Positions 15,199 through 23,333 of a stretch of DNA of 25,098 bases are shown here, piece after piece; position 1 is the stretch's first letter, and every line of letters starts with the position of its first letter. Origin of the DNA: NS-12 sp045403215. GTDB lineage: Bacteria > Nitrospirota > Nitrospiria > Nitrospirales > NS-4. The position numbers were made by a program, and so were the translations under genes. A model generated the notes under the pieces. The model saw only the letters and a program-made list of their open reading frames with translations, was not told where the DNA came from and did not search any database. Location: assembly GCA_045403215.1 (NCBI GenBank), contig JAXIOW010000168.1, forward strand, positions 1 to 25,098, in the 5' to 3' direction.

Positions 15199-16326
15199 AT
15201 GATCCGGCAATCCATCCGCCTGACCAGGATCCGCGGAATCGAAATTGGGGTCCACTATTCCTGGTTCATCGTCCTCGTGCTGATCACGCTGTCGCTGACC
15301 ACGCTGTTCACCGAGGAATATCCGCAGTGGCCGCACACCGAACATTACGCCATGGGCGTCGTCGCGAGCCTCCTGTTCTTCGGCTCGATCCTCCTCCATG
15401 AATTGGCCCACAGCTTCGTCGCGCTGGCCAAGCGCATTCCGGTCCGGTCCATCACGCTCTTCGTGTTCGGCGGGATCGCGCAGATCACGCGCGAGCCGGA
15501 CCGCCCGTTCACGGAGTTCCAGATCGCGATCGTCGGTCCGATCGCCAGCATGGGGCTGGCGATCGGATTCAAGCTGATCGCCGTCGCCACCGCGGGCTGG
15601 TCGGACCATGCGCAGGCCGTGGCGGACTGGCTGGCGCACGTGAACTTTGTGCTGGCGGTCTTCAATCTCCTTCCAGGGTTCCCGCTGGACGGCGGTCGGG
15701 TCTTCCGGGCCGTTGTCTGGCGGATGACGGGGAGTTTTACCCGAGCCACGGCCATTGCCGCCAAGTCCGGCCAGGCCATGGGCTACATGTTTATCCTGGG
15801 AGGGATCCTGATCGGATTCACCGCCAACTGGTTCAACGGACTGTGGCTCGCGTTCATCGGCTGGTTCCTGCTTATCATGGCGCAGGAGAGCGTCCTGCAG
15901 GCGAGCCTGCGGACGGCGCTCAAGGGGCTGACGGCCAAGGACATCATGGCCTTGGACTGTCCGACGGTGTCAGGCCGCATGAGCCTCGCCGAACTGGTTG
16001 AAGATCACATGCTGCGGACCGGCCAGCGGTGTTTTCTGGTCGCGGAGGATGGGAACGTCGAGGGGTTGGTGACGCTCCACCAGGTCAAGACCGTGCCCCG
16101 GGAGCGTTGGCCGGTGACCCCCGTGAACAGGGCGATGATCCCGTACGACCGGTTACGGGTCGTGCATCCCGACACGCCGATCTTCGAGGTGTTGGAGGCG
16201 ATGGACAGAGCCGACGTCAATCAGGTGCCGGTCACGAAAGGCAATCGTCTTCTCGGCATGATCACCCGGGATCACCTGTTGCAGATCATTCGTGCGCGCA
16301 TGGAACTGGAGAACCAGGCGGCGTAA
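15199..16326 (+). CDS. Site-2 protease family metalloprotease with two CBS domains
   Basis: A 375-residue intramembrane M50 metalloprotease. The zinc motif HELAH is at residues 67-71, and the second motif NLLPGFPLDGGRVFR near residue 165 supplies the third ligand Asp. About five to six membrane segments occupy residues 20-225. Two CBS motifs follow (about 245-370, with DIMALDCPTV and ADVNQVPVTKGNRLLGMI), which in this subfamily are thought to bind adenine nucleotides and tune proteolysis, as in archaeal S2P and SpoIVFB. The substrate is unknown, and no anti-sigma factor is nearby. TAAGGGGGTG precedes ATG 15199. The 70-base gap behind the permease gene contains no clear terminator. Confidence 0.9.
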   Translation: MIRQSIRLTRIRGIEIGVHYSWFIVLVLITLSLTTLFTEEYPQWPHTEHYAMGVVASLLFFGSILLHELAHSFVALAKRIPVRSITLFVFGGIAQITREPDRPFTEFQIAIVGPIASMGLAIGFKLIAVATAGWSDHAQAVADWLAHVNFVLAVFNLLPGFPLDGGRVFRAVVWRMTGSFTRATAIAAKSGQAMGYMFILGGILIGFTANWFNGLWLAFIGWFLLIMAQESVLQASLRTALKGLTAKDIMALDCPTVSGRMSLAELVEDHMLRTGQRCFLVAEDGNVEGLVTLHQVKTVPRERWPVTPVNRAMIPYDRLRVVHPDTPIFEVLEAMDRADVNQVPVTKGNRLLGMITRDHLLQIIRARMELENQAA

Positions 16327-16365
16327 TCGGCTCCAGGTCGAAAAGCTAAGAGAGGCAAGACTCCT

Positions 16366-18096
16366 GTGTACCGCCGTGTGATGGCCTTTGATTTCGACGG
16401 GACGATCGCGGTCAATGACACGGTTCCTCCGGAGCTGGAGCATGCGCTGGAGCAGTGTCGTGCCAACGGCGATGCGCTGTTTCTCGTCACGGGGCGGTGC
16501 TTCGAGTCAGTCCCGCTGGGCCGCGTGGGCGAGTTGGTCACCGGGGTGGTTTGGGAAAACGGGGCGGTGCTGGCGCATACCGCCACGGGCGAAGTGTACC
16601 TGCCTTTCGGCCAACTGAATGCGCGTCTGCTGAAAGCGCTGGAGGAGACCACGATTCCGTTGCAACGCGGACTGGCGATTGCCGCCACCACGATGCCGCA
16701 TGACCAGGCGGTGTGGCAGGTCATCAGCGGTCTCGGCGGCGGCGCGTCGGTTGATTACAACAAGGGGAACGTCATGGTGCTGCCGCCTGGCGCGGCCAAA
16801 GGGGCTGGACTGGAGCGTCTCCTCACGATCTGCGGCTTCTCGGCGCACAACCTGGCGGCCTTCGGGGATGGGGAGAACGACCTCTCCATGCTGATGCTGG
16901 CCGAAGTCGCGGTCGCGGTGGGTGATGCGATTCTTGCCGTGCGCGAAATCGCGGACCTGGTCGCCGAGAAGCCGGGACCGGCCGGTGTGCTGGAAATTCT
17001 GGAACGCTACCCGCTGGGCGGCCAGTATTTCGATCTCCCGCTGCGGCGGGACCGGCTTATACCGATCGGGCAAGACGAAGAAGGCGGCCACGTGTCACTG
17101 CCGGCGTCCCGTCTGGCGGGACGGAATCACGGAGTCTTCGGGGATTCCGGCACGGGCAAGTCCTGGGTCGTGGGTTTGCTGGCCGAAGGATTGCACCATG
17201 CGGAGTACCAGGTCCTGCTGGTGGACCCCGAAGGGGACTTCCGCGGTCTGAGAGCCTTGCCGCGGTTTGTGGCGTTGGAAGGCGACCAGGCGTCCTTGCC
17301 GCCGCCGTCCGCAGTCGTGGCGTTGCTGGAGGCGGGAGGCGTGTCGGTGGTGCTGGATCTCAGCCGGTATCCGGTGGCGCTCCGCAGCAACTACCTAGTC
17401 GAGTTGGTGCGGGCGCTCCGCCCTCTGGAGGAACGAAAGTACCGGCCTCACTGGATTGTGCTGGATGAGGCCCAGCAAATTCTCCCGCGCGGCGGGGGCG
17501 AGGTTGCGAATGCACTGGTCCCCCAACTGGAAAGGGGCGGGTGGGCTTTCGTCTCCTATCGGCCGGACCGGCTGGATCCAGCGGTCCTCCGATCAGTGCA
17601 TCATTGCCTGCTGACCCGCCTGACCGAGCCGGAGGCGATCCAGGCTGTGAGGGAGCATTGCGGAGATTGCGGGCTCGCGGAAACCAATTTGGCCGAGATA
17701 CCGGCAGACGGCGTGCTCCTGGGCGGCGGCCGGATCGTCCGTCTGCGGCCATCTCTCCGCCGGGTCCCGCACATCAGGCACCTGTACAAGTACGTGGATG
17801 TGCCGCTGCCGCCCTGCAAGCGTTTCTGGTTTCGGGATGCCCAGGCCGGTACGGGGAAGGAGGCGGCCAGCCTGTACGAGTTCTTGCAGCTGCTCCCCGT
17901 GGTGCCCCTTGCAAGTCTGGAGTATCACGACGGCCGCGAGGATTTCTCAGAGTGGGTGGAGACGGCTCTGGGCGATGTGGACCTCGCGGCGCGTCTGCGC
18001 AAGCTGTCTCACCGGCAGCTCGGTGGGGAGTCGCTTAGGGGGGCGCTTCGGCAGACGGTCGCGGCGCGCTATGAGGAACTCAACGCACTGCGCTAG
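16366..18096 (+). CDS. HAD-IIB phosphatase fused to a HerA-like P-loop ATPase
   Basis: A 576-residue protein of at least two enzymes. Residues 1-225 are a HAD-IIB (Cof-type) hydrolase: DFDGT motif with Asp9 and Asp11, and GDGENDLSML near 167. Residues 235-470 are an ATPase of the HerA/DUF87 kind: Walker A GDSGTGKSW at 259-267, LLVDPEGDF, and Walker B HWIVLDEAQQIL near 363-374. The C-terminal 100 residues (RDAQAGTGKEAASLYEFLQL, then LASLEYHDGREDFSEW) look like a further small domain resembling DUF5752. The GTG at 16366 is preferred, with AGAGAGG upstream; ATG 16381 is the alternative and would also keep the motif. Substrates are unknown; a DNA-translocase role is not implied by sequence alone. 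Confidence 0.8.
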   Translation: MYRRVMAFDFDGTIAVNDTVPPELEHALEQCRANGDALFLVTGRCFESVPLGRVGELVTGVVWENGAVLAHTATGEVYLPFGQLNARLLKALEETTIPLQRGLAIAATTMPHDQAVWQVISGLGGGASVDYNKGNVMVLPPGAAKGAGLERLLTICGFSAHNLAAFGDGENDLSMLMLAEVAVAVGDAILAVREIADLVAEKPGPAGVLEILERYPLGGQYFDLPLRRDRLIPIGQDEEGGHVSLPASRLAGRNHGVFGDSGTGKSWVVGLLAEGLHHAEYQVLLVDPEGDFRGLRALPRFVALEGDQASLPPPSAVVALLEAGGVSVVLDLSRYPVALRSNYLVELVRALRPLEERKYRPHWIVLDEAQQILPRGGGEVANALVPQLERGGWAFVSYRPDRLDPAVLRSVHHCLLTRLTEPEAIQAVREHCGDCGLAETNLAEIPADGVLLGGGRIVRLRPSLRRVPHIRHLYKYVDVPLPPCKRFWFRDAQAGTGKEAASLYEFLQLLPVVPLASLEYHDGREDFSEWVETALGDVDLAARLRKLSHRQLGGESLRGALRQTVAARYEELNALR

Positions 18097-18117
18097 GCGG
18101 ATTCGTAAGGAGGAGCG

Positions 18118-18669
18118 ATGGACCTGCATATTGAGAGCCGAAACGTCGGAATGACGCCTCGGTGGGAGACGGAAATCAGGGAGCGCATAGCCGATCTGGA
18201 GGCCGGCCATGACGATCTGATCCACGCGCGTGTGGCGCTGACGAAGAATCCGCACCACAAGAAGCACAAGTGGGTCGCCGAAGCGTTCGTGGCCGTGACG
18301 TTGCCAGGCCGGCACACGATCACTGCCAGGAAAGAAGAGAAAACCTTCGAGGAAGCGATTCGGGCCGCCTTCTCCTCTGTGGAGATTGAATTGCGGAAAT
18401 TCCGTGAGAAGCGTGCGACGACCGAAGTCCGGACCTCCCCGGTGCCGCCACTGCGGGGTGTGATCTGCAAGCTGTTCCCGAAGGAAGGGTACGGGTTCAT
18501 TTTGAGGGAGGGCGGGGGGGAGGTGTACTTCCATAAACACGCTCTGCACGATCTGAAGTTCGAGGAGCTCACGGACGGCACCGAGGTGGTGTTTAACGTC
18601 GAAGTCGGAGAGAAAGGGCCGCAGGCGACGACCGTGAACCCGATGCCGGTGGTCAAGAAATTGCCATGA
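18118..18669 (+). CDS. Ribosome hibernation factor (HPF/RaiA) fused to a cold-shock domain
   Basis: A 183-residue fusion. Residues 1-100 have the HPF/RaiA (S30EA) fold, with NPHHKKHKWVAEAFVAVTLP and KTFEEAIRAAFSSVEIEL; such proteins bind in the decoding region of the 30S subunit and silence ribosomes in stationary phase. Residues about 110-175 are a cold-shock domain, with RNP1-like EGYGFIL and RNP2-like VYFHKHAL, which bind single-stranded RNA. The usual long-HPF dimerisation tail is absent; the cold-shock domain takes its place. TAAGGAGGAG precedes the ATG, 21 bases after the previous stop. Together with Usp and Hsp20 it supports a dormancy role. Confidence 0.85.
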   Translation: MDLHIESRNVGMTPRWETEIRERIADLEAGHDDLIHARVALTKNPHHKKHKWVAEAFVAVTLPGRHTITARKEEKTFEEAIRAAFSSVEIELRKFREKRATTEVRTSPVPPLRGVICKLFPKEGYGFILREGGGEVYFHKHALHDLKFEELTDGTEVVFNVEVGEKGPQATTVNPMPVVKKLP

Positions 18670-18691
18670 GGTCCCAAAGAAGGAGAAAAAA

Positions 18692-19351
18692 ATGAAGGTT
18701 CACGAGAAAAGGAGAGAGGAGACGGTTGAGGTAAAGGTCGGCTCCTGCTTGTTGAAGGGCATTCTGCGATTGCCGGCCAGCATGGGCGGGATGGTGTTAT
18801 TCGCGCATGGCAGCGGGAGCGGACGGTTCAGCCCGCGCAATACGTCCGTCGCCAGGGTCCTCCAGGATTCTGGTCTGGGGTCGCTGCTCATTGACCTGCT
18901 GGATGAGCAGGAGGCGGAGGACCGGCGCAAGGTGTTCGACATCGATTTGCTGGCAGACCGCTTGCTGGCGGTGACAGAATGGCTCGCTCAGGAACCCCTG
19001 ACCCTGGGGGTCCGGATCGGGTACTTCGGAGCCAGCACGGGCGCCGGCGCTGCGCTGCAGGCGGCGGCCAGAGCACCTGCTGCCGTGTCGGCCGTGGTGT
19101 CACGCGGCGGGCGGCCGGATCTGGCCGCCCCGTACCTGGCACGGGTGACGGCCCCGACCTTGTTGATTGTGGGAGGGTTGGATTTCCAGGTGATCGAGTT
19201 GAACCAGGAGGCTTACGCGCAGCTCACGTGTCCGAAGCAGTTAGCCATCGTGCCGGGCGCCACGCATCTGTTTGAAGAGCCGGGGACCTTGGAGCAGGTC
19301 ACCACTCTTGCGCTCGATTGGTTCCGCCGGTACCTCCCGAATGCTGACTGA
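18692..19351 (+). CDS. Dienelactone-hydrolase-like alpha/beta hydrolase
   Basis: A 219-residue alpha/beta hydrolase. FAHGSGSGR near residue 37 forms the oxyanion region, the nucleophile is Ser115 in GASTGAG, the acid is probably Asp164 (GGLDFQ), and the base His202 (GATHLFEEPG). Order and spacing fit the DLH-like family. There is no signal peptide, so the enzyme is cytosolic. The natural substrate is unknown; an esterase or thioesterase activity is likely. AAGAAGGAGAAAAAA precedes the ATG. It lies 22 bases behind the HPF-CSD gene and is probably co-transcribed. No hairpin terminator was recognised before the usp gene that follows. Confidence 0.87.
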   Translation: MKVHEKRREETVEVKVGSCLLKGILRLPASMGGMVLFAHGSGSGRFSPRNTSVARVLQDSGLGSLLIDLLDEQEAEDRRKVFDIDLLADRLLAVTEWLAQEPLTLGVRIGYFGASTGAGAALQAAARAPAAVSAVVSRGGRPDLAAPYLARVTAPTLLIVGGLDFQVIELNQEAYAQLTCPKQLAIVPGATHLFEEPGTLEQVTTLALDWFRRYLPNAD

Positions 19352-19401
19352 GGAGAGCCGCTTCCCGGGACGTGACCGCGTGGGTTATGAGCGTTGTTTG
19401 C

Positions 19402-19417
19402 TGGCATGCATGATGCA
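19402..19417 (+). promoter_or_regulatory. Sigma-54 (RpoN) promoter of the second usp gene
   Basis: TGGCATGCATGATGCA has GG at 19403-19404 and GC at 19415-19416 with the required 10-base spacing and matches 10 of 12 defined consensus positions. The predicted start (about 19428) leaves some 20 bases of leader with the GGGAGG ribosome site, the same arrangement as in front of the minus-strand usp gene. Confidence 0.65.
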
Positions 19418-19446
19418 AAACAAGGTGTAATCGGGAGGAAACGTCC

Positions 19447-20310
19447 ATGAAAATTGTACTGGCAGTTGACGGGTCCGACCAATCCTATTTCGCAGCGCGC
19501 TCGCTCGAACATCTGGCGAAGATGGAAAAGGTGACCGTGCTCCATGCGCTTGATGTGCCCCAGCCGTCCTTTCCGATGGTCGTGCCGGAGGTTGCGAACG
19601 AACTGGACCGGATAGTCGAGCGGAAATTACGGGAGGAAGGGGAGCGTGTCCTCAAGTTCGTCGGCTCGATCCTCCCGCCGCACACCGGACCCGTGATGAA
19701 GCGCATGGAGGTCGGCAAGCCGGCCGAGATGATCCTGAATGTCGCGGAAGAAGTCAAGGCGGACATGATTGTGCTCGGCGCGAGAGGCCTCGGCCCGGTC
19801 AAAGAGCTGTTGCTCGGGAGCGTCTCGCATCGCGTCGTCACGTACGCACCCTGTCCAACGCTGATCGTGAACAGGGCCCTGGCCTCGTTGCGACACATCC
19901 TGCTTCCCTTACAGGGGCCTGGAGATGCCCATGCGGCCATCAAGTTTCTCGCCACCAAGCCGTTCAAGGAGGCCGGCGAAGTGAAAGTGCTCTGCGCCAT
20001 CCCGTATGTGTTTTCCACGTGGCCGCCCGATGCCTCGGTGCATGACTCGCTCACCAACGCGATCGTCAAGAGCACGCAAGGTTTCGTGGATGATGTCGTT
20101 TCGCGTCTTATCGCGCATGGCTACCGCGCGACGGGGATCGTCAGCAAGGATCCGCCGGCGAGCGCGATCCTCCAGGAGGTGGAGACGAGTAAGCCGGACC
20201 TGACCCTGATGGGATCGCGCGGATTGAAGGGGATTGCGCGGTTCCTGCTCGGGAGCGTGTCGCACACAATCCTGCATAGGGCGCCCTGTCCCGTGCTGAT
20301 CTTCCGATGA
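19447..20310 (+). CDS. Universal stress protein, tandem UspA domains
   Basis: A 287-residue paralogue of the protein encoded at 4990-5856, with two UspA domains and the ATP-binding motifs GARGLGPVKELLLGS and GSRGLKGIARFLLGS. The first strand (KIVLAVDGS) and the DVPQPSFPMVVPE segment are also shared with the partial usp at 24804, so all three belong to one expanded subfamily. GGGAGGAAAC precedes ATG 19447. Its own sigma-54 promoter lies at 19402. The CysQ-like gene begins 22 bases after its stop and is likely in the same transcript. Confidence 0.93.
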   Translation: MKIVLAVDGSDQSYFAARSLEHLAKMEKVTVLHALDVPQPSFPMVVPEVANELDRIVERKLREEGERVLKFVGSILPPHTGPVMKRMEVGKPAEMILNVAEEVKADMIVLGARGLGPVKELLLGSVSHRVVTYAPCPTLIVNRALASLRHILLPLQGPGDAHAAIKFLATKPFKEAGEVKVLCAIPYVFSTWPPDASVHDSLTNAIVKSTQGFVDDVVSRLIAHGYRATGIVSKDPPASAILQEVETSKPDLTLMGSRGLKGIARFLLGSVSHTILHRAPCPVLIFR

Positions 20311-20332
20311 CGGTGATGAGCAAGGTCATGGA

Positions 20333-21193
20333 GTGCGGACGTTGACACGCGAGATTGAGGCGGCTTCCCGTCTCGCTCGCCAGGCCGGCATGATCATCAT
20401 GCAGGTCTACGCCACGGATTTTGTCGTCGCGCTCAAAGGACATGCCGACCCCGTCACCGAAGCGGATAAGCGATCGAATGAGTTAATCGTCGAAGGACTC
20501 CGCCGGGCATTTCCCGACGACGGTGTCGTTGCGGAGGAGAGCCACGATCGTTCGGACGCGCTTCGCACAGGCCGGGTCTGGTATGTGGACCCACTGGACG
20601 GCACGCGGGAATTCATCGCGAAGAACGGCGAGTTCTCGGTCATGATCGGACTGGCTGAGGACGGTCGGGCATCAGCCGGAGTGGTGTATCGTCCCGTGGG
20701 CGACCTCCTGTTCGTTGGAATTTCAGCGCAAGGAGCCTGGGTTGAAGAGCGCGGAACGCGAAAGCCGCTTTCGGCCTCCAGAGAGACGGACCCACAGCTC
20801 CTCCGACTGGCCGTTTCACGCTCCCACCGCCATCGCCTCGCTACTGCGATGCGCGATCGAATCGGCATTCGCGAGGAAATCCGTTGCGGAAGCGTGGGCC
20901 TGAAGATCGGCCTCATCGCCAGCAGGCACGCGGACGTCTATCTCGAACCCTCAAGTGTCACCAGCGCCTGGGATGCGTGCGGGCCTGAGGCGGTGCTGAG
21001 AGGGGCAGGCGGTCGTATGACTGATCTCGTCGGCGCTCCACTTGTCTATGGGGGGCGCGACCTGCGCAACCGACGGGGTCTCGTCGCCACCAACGGGGCC
21101 TGTCATGACCAGGTCATTGAAGCGATCCGTCCGCTGGCCCGCGAAGCAATACAGACGGAAGGTCGCTTCGCTAACGAAGATCCTGCTAGTTGA
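20333..21193 (+). CDS. CysQ-like 3'(2'),5'-bisphosphate nucleotidase (inositol monophosphatase family)
   Basis: A 286-residue Mg2+-dependent phosphatase. The metal site is seen as PVTEAD (41-45), EES (68-70), and DPLDGTREFI with Asp86 and Asp89; the second half has SAWDACGPEAVLRGAGG, the usual final metal-ligand motif. DGTREFI and the overall layout favour CysQ, which removes the 3' phosphate of PAP, over inositol monophosphatase proper. PAP clearance would match an APS-kinase-like protein at 10237. The GTG at 20333 with AAGGT upstream is the chosen start; a TTG at 20342 with GGAG before it is the alternative. It follows the usp gene closely. Confidence 0.83.
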   Translation: MRTLTREIEAASRLARQAGMIIMQVYATDFVVALKGHADPVTEADKRSNELIVEGLRRAFPDDGVVAEESHDRSDALRTGRVWYVDPLDGTREFIAKNGEFSVMIGLAEDGRASAGVVYRPVGDLLFVGISAQGAWVEERGTRKPLSASRETDPQLLRLAVSRSHRHRLATAMRDRIGIREEIRCGSVGLKIGLIASRHADVYLEPSSVTSAWDACGPEAVLRGAGGRMTDLVGAPLVYGGRDLRNRRGLVATNGACHDQVIEAIRPLAREAIQTEGRFANEDPAS

Positions 21194-21282
21194 TCTCTTT
21201 TGGGGATTTTCTGGACGATCGTCCTATCTCTCCTGTGGCATTTGGCGACATGGTTTCCCCGACATCCGGTTCTCGCTGGTGT

Positions 21283-21311
21283 CACACACTAACCGTTTGA
21301 ATCGCTGTGTG
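21283..21311. promoter_or_regulatory. Inverted repeat upstream of the CBS-gene promoter
   Basis: CACACA (21283-21288) and TGTGTG (21306-21311) form an inverted repeat with a 17-base spacer, 27 bases before the sigma-54 site at 21338. It could bind a regulator, but it differs from the repeat in front of hsp20 and is close to the promoter for a classic enhancer. Confidence 0.25.
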
Positions 21312-21337
21312 AAAAGTGGACGCCTTGGAAAGCTTTC

Positions 21338-21353
21338 TGGCACCCGTCTTGCT
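21338..21353 (+). promoter_or_regulatory. Sigma-54 (RpoN) promoter of the CBS-pair gene
   Basis: TGGCACCCGTCTTGCT matches the sigma-54 consensus at 11 of 12 defined positions and has GG-N10-GC spacing (GG 21339-21340, GC 21351-21352). The start is predicted near 21363, leaving a leader of about 48 bases. The surrounding 218 bases are non-coding. Confidence 0.78.
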
Positions 21354-21411
21354 CAATATACGGGTAGTGTCCGGCCGTGAACCGGCAGTACAGCAGGGAG
21401 GGAGGGGCACT

Positions 21412-21879
21412 ATGAAGGTGAAAGACGTGATGAGGTGGACCGTGTACTCATGCGGACCAGGGACCAACTTGGCGGAGGCAGCGAAGGTTATGTGGGACTA
21501 TGACTGCGGGGCGCTGCCGGTGGTGGACGGCGCGGGCAAGGTCATCGGAATGATCACCGATCGAGACATCTGCATCTCGCTGGCCACGAAGAACCGGCCA
21601 GCTTCGGATGTTACGGTGTGGGAGAGCATCACTGGCGCGGTATACACCTGCGGCCCCGACGACGACATCCAGGACGCCTTGAAGACTATGGCGGACAAGC
21701 GGGTGCGACGCCTGCCGGTGATGAATGCGAACGGAGAGCCGCAAGGCATCCTGTCCATGAACGACATCGTGTTGAAGGCAGATGAGGCGAAGGGTTGGAA
21801 GACGCCGGGGCTGTCTTATGACGACGTGATTCGCACCCTCAAAGCGGTCTGTGTGCACCGCGAGCTGGCTCGCCGCTAA
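21412..21879 (+). CDS. CBS-domain-pair protein
   Basis: A 155-residue protein that consists of a CBS pair and short tails: first CBS about 1-65 (KVKDVMRWTVYSC, GALPVVDGAGKVIGMITDRD), second about 70-135 (RVRRLPVMNANGEPQGILSM). Stand-alone CBS pairs bind AMP, ATP or NAD(H) and report energy state to partner proteins. The protein at 24337 is a close paralogue. The frame continues upstream to 21316, but the strong GGGAGGGAGGGG ribosome site and the conserved MKVKDVM start fix ATG 21412. A near-consensus sigma-54 promoter precedes it. Confidence 0.9.
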   Translation: MKVKDVMRWTVYSCGPGTNLAEAAKVMWDYDCGALPVVDGAGKVIGMITDRDICISLATKNRPASDVTVWESITGAVYTCGPDDDIQDALKTMADKRVRRLPVMNANGEPQGILSMNDIVLKADEAKGWKTPGLSYDDVIRTLKAVCVHRELARR

Positions 21880-21981
21880 AGATATGGCTCAGATGAGTTT
21901 TACTATGCGTGGCTTGCGCAGAGTTTTGGCGGCTACTATCCCCCAATACTGTATCGCCTGACAAAAGGAGGAGATGCCACC

Positions 21982-22020
21982 ATGGGCAAGGGAAGAGCGT
22001 GGACCGCACCAAGCTGCTGA
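21982..22020 (+). other. Possible 12-codon leader ORF before the DPG-synthetase-like gene
   Basis: The best ribosome site of the region, AAAAGGAGGAG at about 21963-21973, is spaced for ATG 21982. That ATG opens only a 12-residue frame (MGKGRAWTAPSC) which stops at 22018-22020, inside the following gene in another frame. Either this is a leader peptide that couples translation to the overlapping GTG 21999 or ATG 22023, or one base was lost or gained here and ATG 21982 is the true gene start. Confidence 0.35.
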
Positions 22021-23333
22021 TCATGGGGGCTGCGGGGAGGGATTTTCACAACTTCAACGTCGTCTTTCGTGGCGACCCTCGCTATGAGGTCGTCGCCTTC
22101 ACCGCCGCCCAGATTCCCAACATCGAGGGCCGGTGCTACCCTCCGGCCCTGGCCGGGCACTTATATCCTGCCGGCATCCCGATCCGCCCCGAAGAGGAAC
22201 TGGAAACCTTGATCGAAACGCACCGGATCGATCAGGTGATCTTCTCCTACAGCGACGTCTCGCACGAACACGTCATGCACGCGGCCTCGCGCGTCATCGC
22301 AAAGGGCGCCGGCTTCAAGCTCCTCGGAGCGCGGGACACGATGCTGCGGTCTAACAAGCCGGTCGTCTCCATCTGCGCGGTCAGAACCGGCTGCGGCAAG
22401 AGCCCGGTCGCCCGCAAGATCGCGACCATCCTCCGGGGGATGGGATTTCGGATCGCCGTGGTCCGCCACCCGATGCCGTACGGCGATCTCTCCAAGCAGG
22501 TGGCGCAGCGGTTCGCCACGATCGAGGACCTTCGCCGGGCCGACTGCACGATCGAAGAAATGGAGGAGTATGAGCCGCACCTGGCGGCGGGCGACGTCGT
22601 CTTCGCCGGCGTGGACTATGAGCAGATTCTGCATCAGGCAGAAGCCGAAGCCGACATTATTGTATGGGACGGTGGCAACAACGATCTCCCGTTCTTCGCG
22701 CCCGATCTGGAAATTGTCCTGCTGGACCCACACCGTGCGGGACACGAACGCACCTATTTCCCGGGCGAAGTGAACTTCCTGCGGGCGTCCGTTCTGATCA
22801 TCAACAAAGTGGACAGCGCCGATGCCGGGCAGATCAATGCCGTCCGCCGCAACATCCATGAGTACAACCCGCACGCCGTTGTCATTGAGACCCGCATGCC
22901 GGTCTCGGTTGACAAGCCCGAACTGGTCAGAGGGAAGCGGGTGCTCGTCGTCGAGGACGGGCCGACGCTCACGCACGGAGGGATGAGCTTCGGCGCCGGC
23001 GTCCTGGCGGCCCAGAAGTTCGGCGCCAAGGAGCTCGTCGATCCGAGACCGTACGCCGTCGGCAGTATCAAGCAGACGTTTGCCGATCATCCTCATATCA
23101 GTCGGGCGCTTCCGGCCATGGGATACGGACAGCGTCAGGTGAGCGAACTGGAGGAGACAATCGGGAGCGTGGACTGCGAGCTCGTGATGCTCGCCACCCC
23201 CGTGGACCTTCGCCGCGTCATCCGCATCCGGCAGCCGGCCTGCCGGGTGACGTACGAGATTGAGGAGACCTCGCGGCCGACCCTGCACGATGTCCTGCGC
23301 AACTTCGTGGCGAAGGTGAAGCGGCATGCCTGA
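21999..23333 (+). CDS. Cyclic 2,3-diphosphoglycerate synthetase-like P-loop GTPase
   Basis: A 444-residue protein resembling the cyclic 2,3-diphosphoglycerate synthetase described from methanogens and its uncharacterised bacterial relatives. It opens with LLIMGAAGRDFHNFN, has a P-loop-type SICAVRTGCGKSPVARK, a WDGGNNDLPFF segment, and IINKVDSA resembling the NKxD of GTPases. The archaeal enzyme forms the osmolyte/thermoprotectant cDPG from 2,3-DPG with ATP; in bacteria the product is unproven. GTG 21999 (AAGGGA upstream) is the working start, ATG 22023 is an alternative, and a frameshift joining ATG 21982 is possible. It overlaps the carbamate kinase gene by 8 bases, implying a joint function. 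Confidence 0.72.
   Translation: MDRTKLLIMGAAGRDFHNFNVVFRGDPRYEVVAFTAAQIPNIEGRCYPPALAGHLYPAGIPIRPEEELETLIETHRIDQVIFSYSDVSHEHVMHAASRVIAKGAGFKLLGARDTMLRSNKPVVSICAVRTGCGKSPVARKIATILRGMGFRIAVVRHPMPYGDLSKQVAQRFATIEDLRRADCTIEEMEEYEPHLAAGDVVFAGVDYEQILHQAEAEADIIVWDGGNNDLPFFAPDLEIVLLDPHRAGHERTYFPGEVNFLRASVLIINKVDSADAGQINAVRRNIHEYNPHAVVIETRMPVSVDKPELVRGKRVLVVEDGPTLTHGGMSFGAGVLAAQKFGAKELVDPRPYAVGSIKQTFADHPHISRALPAMGYGQRQVSELEETIGSVDCELVMLATPVDLRRVIRIRQPACRVTYEIEETSRPTLHDVLRNFVAKVKRHA

Noticed and set aside
18650..18665. Sigma-54-like spacing inside the end of the HPF-CSD gene
   Set aside because: Only the TGG and TTGC cores match, it is inside coding sequence, and the next gene is close enough to be co-transcribed.
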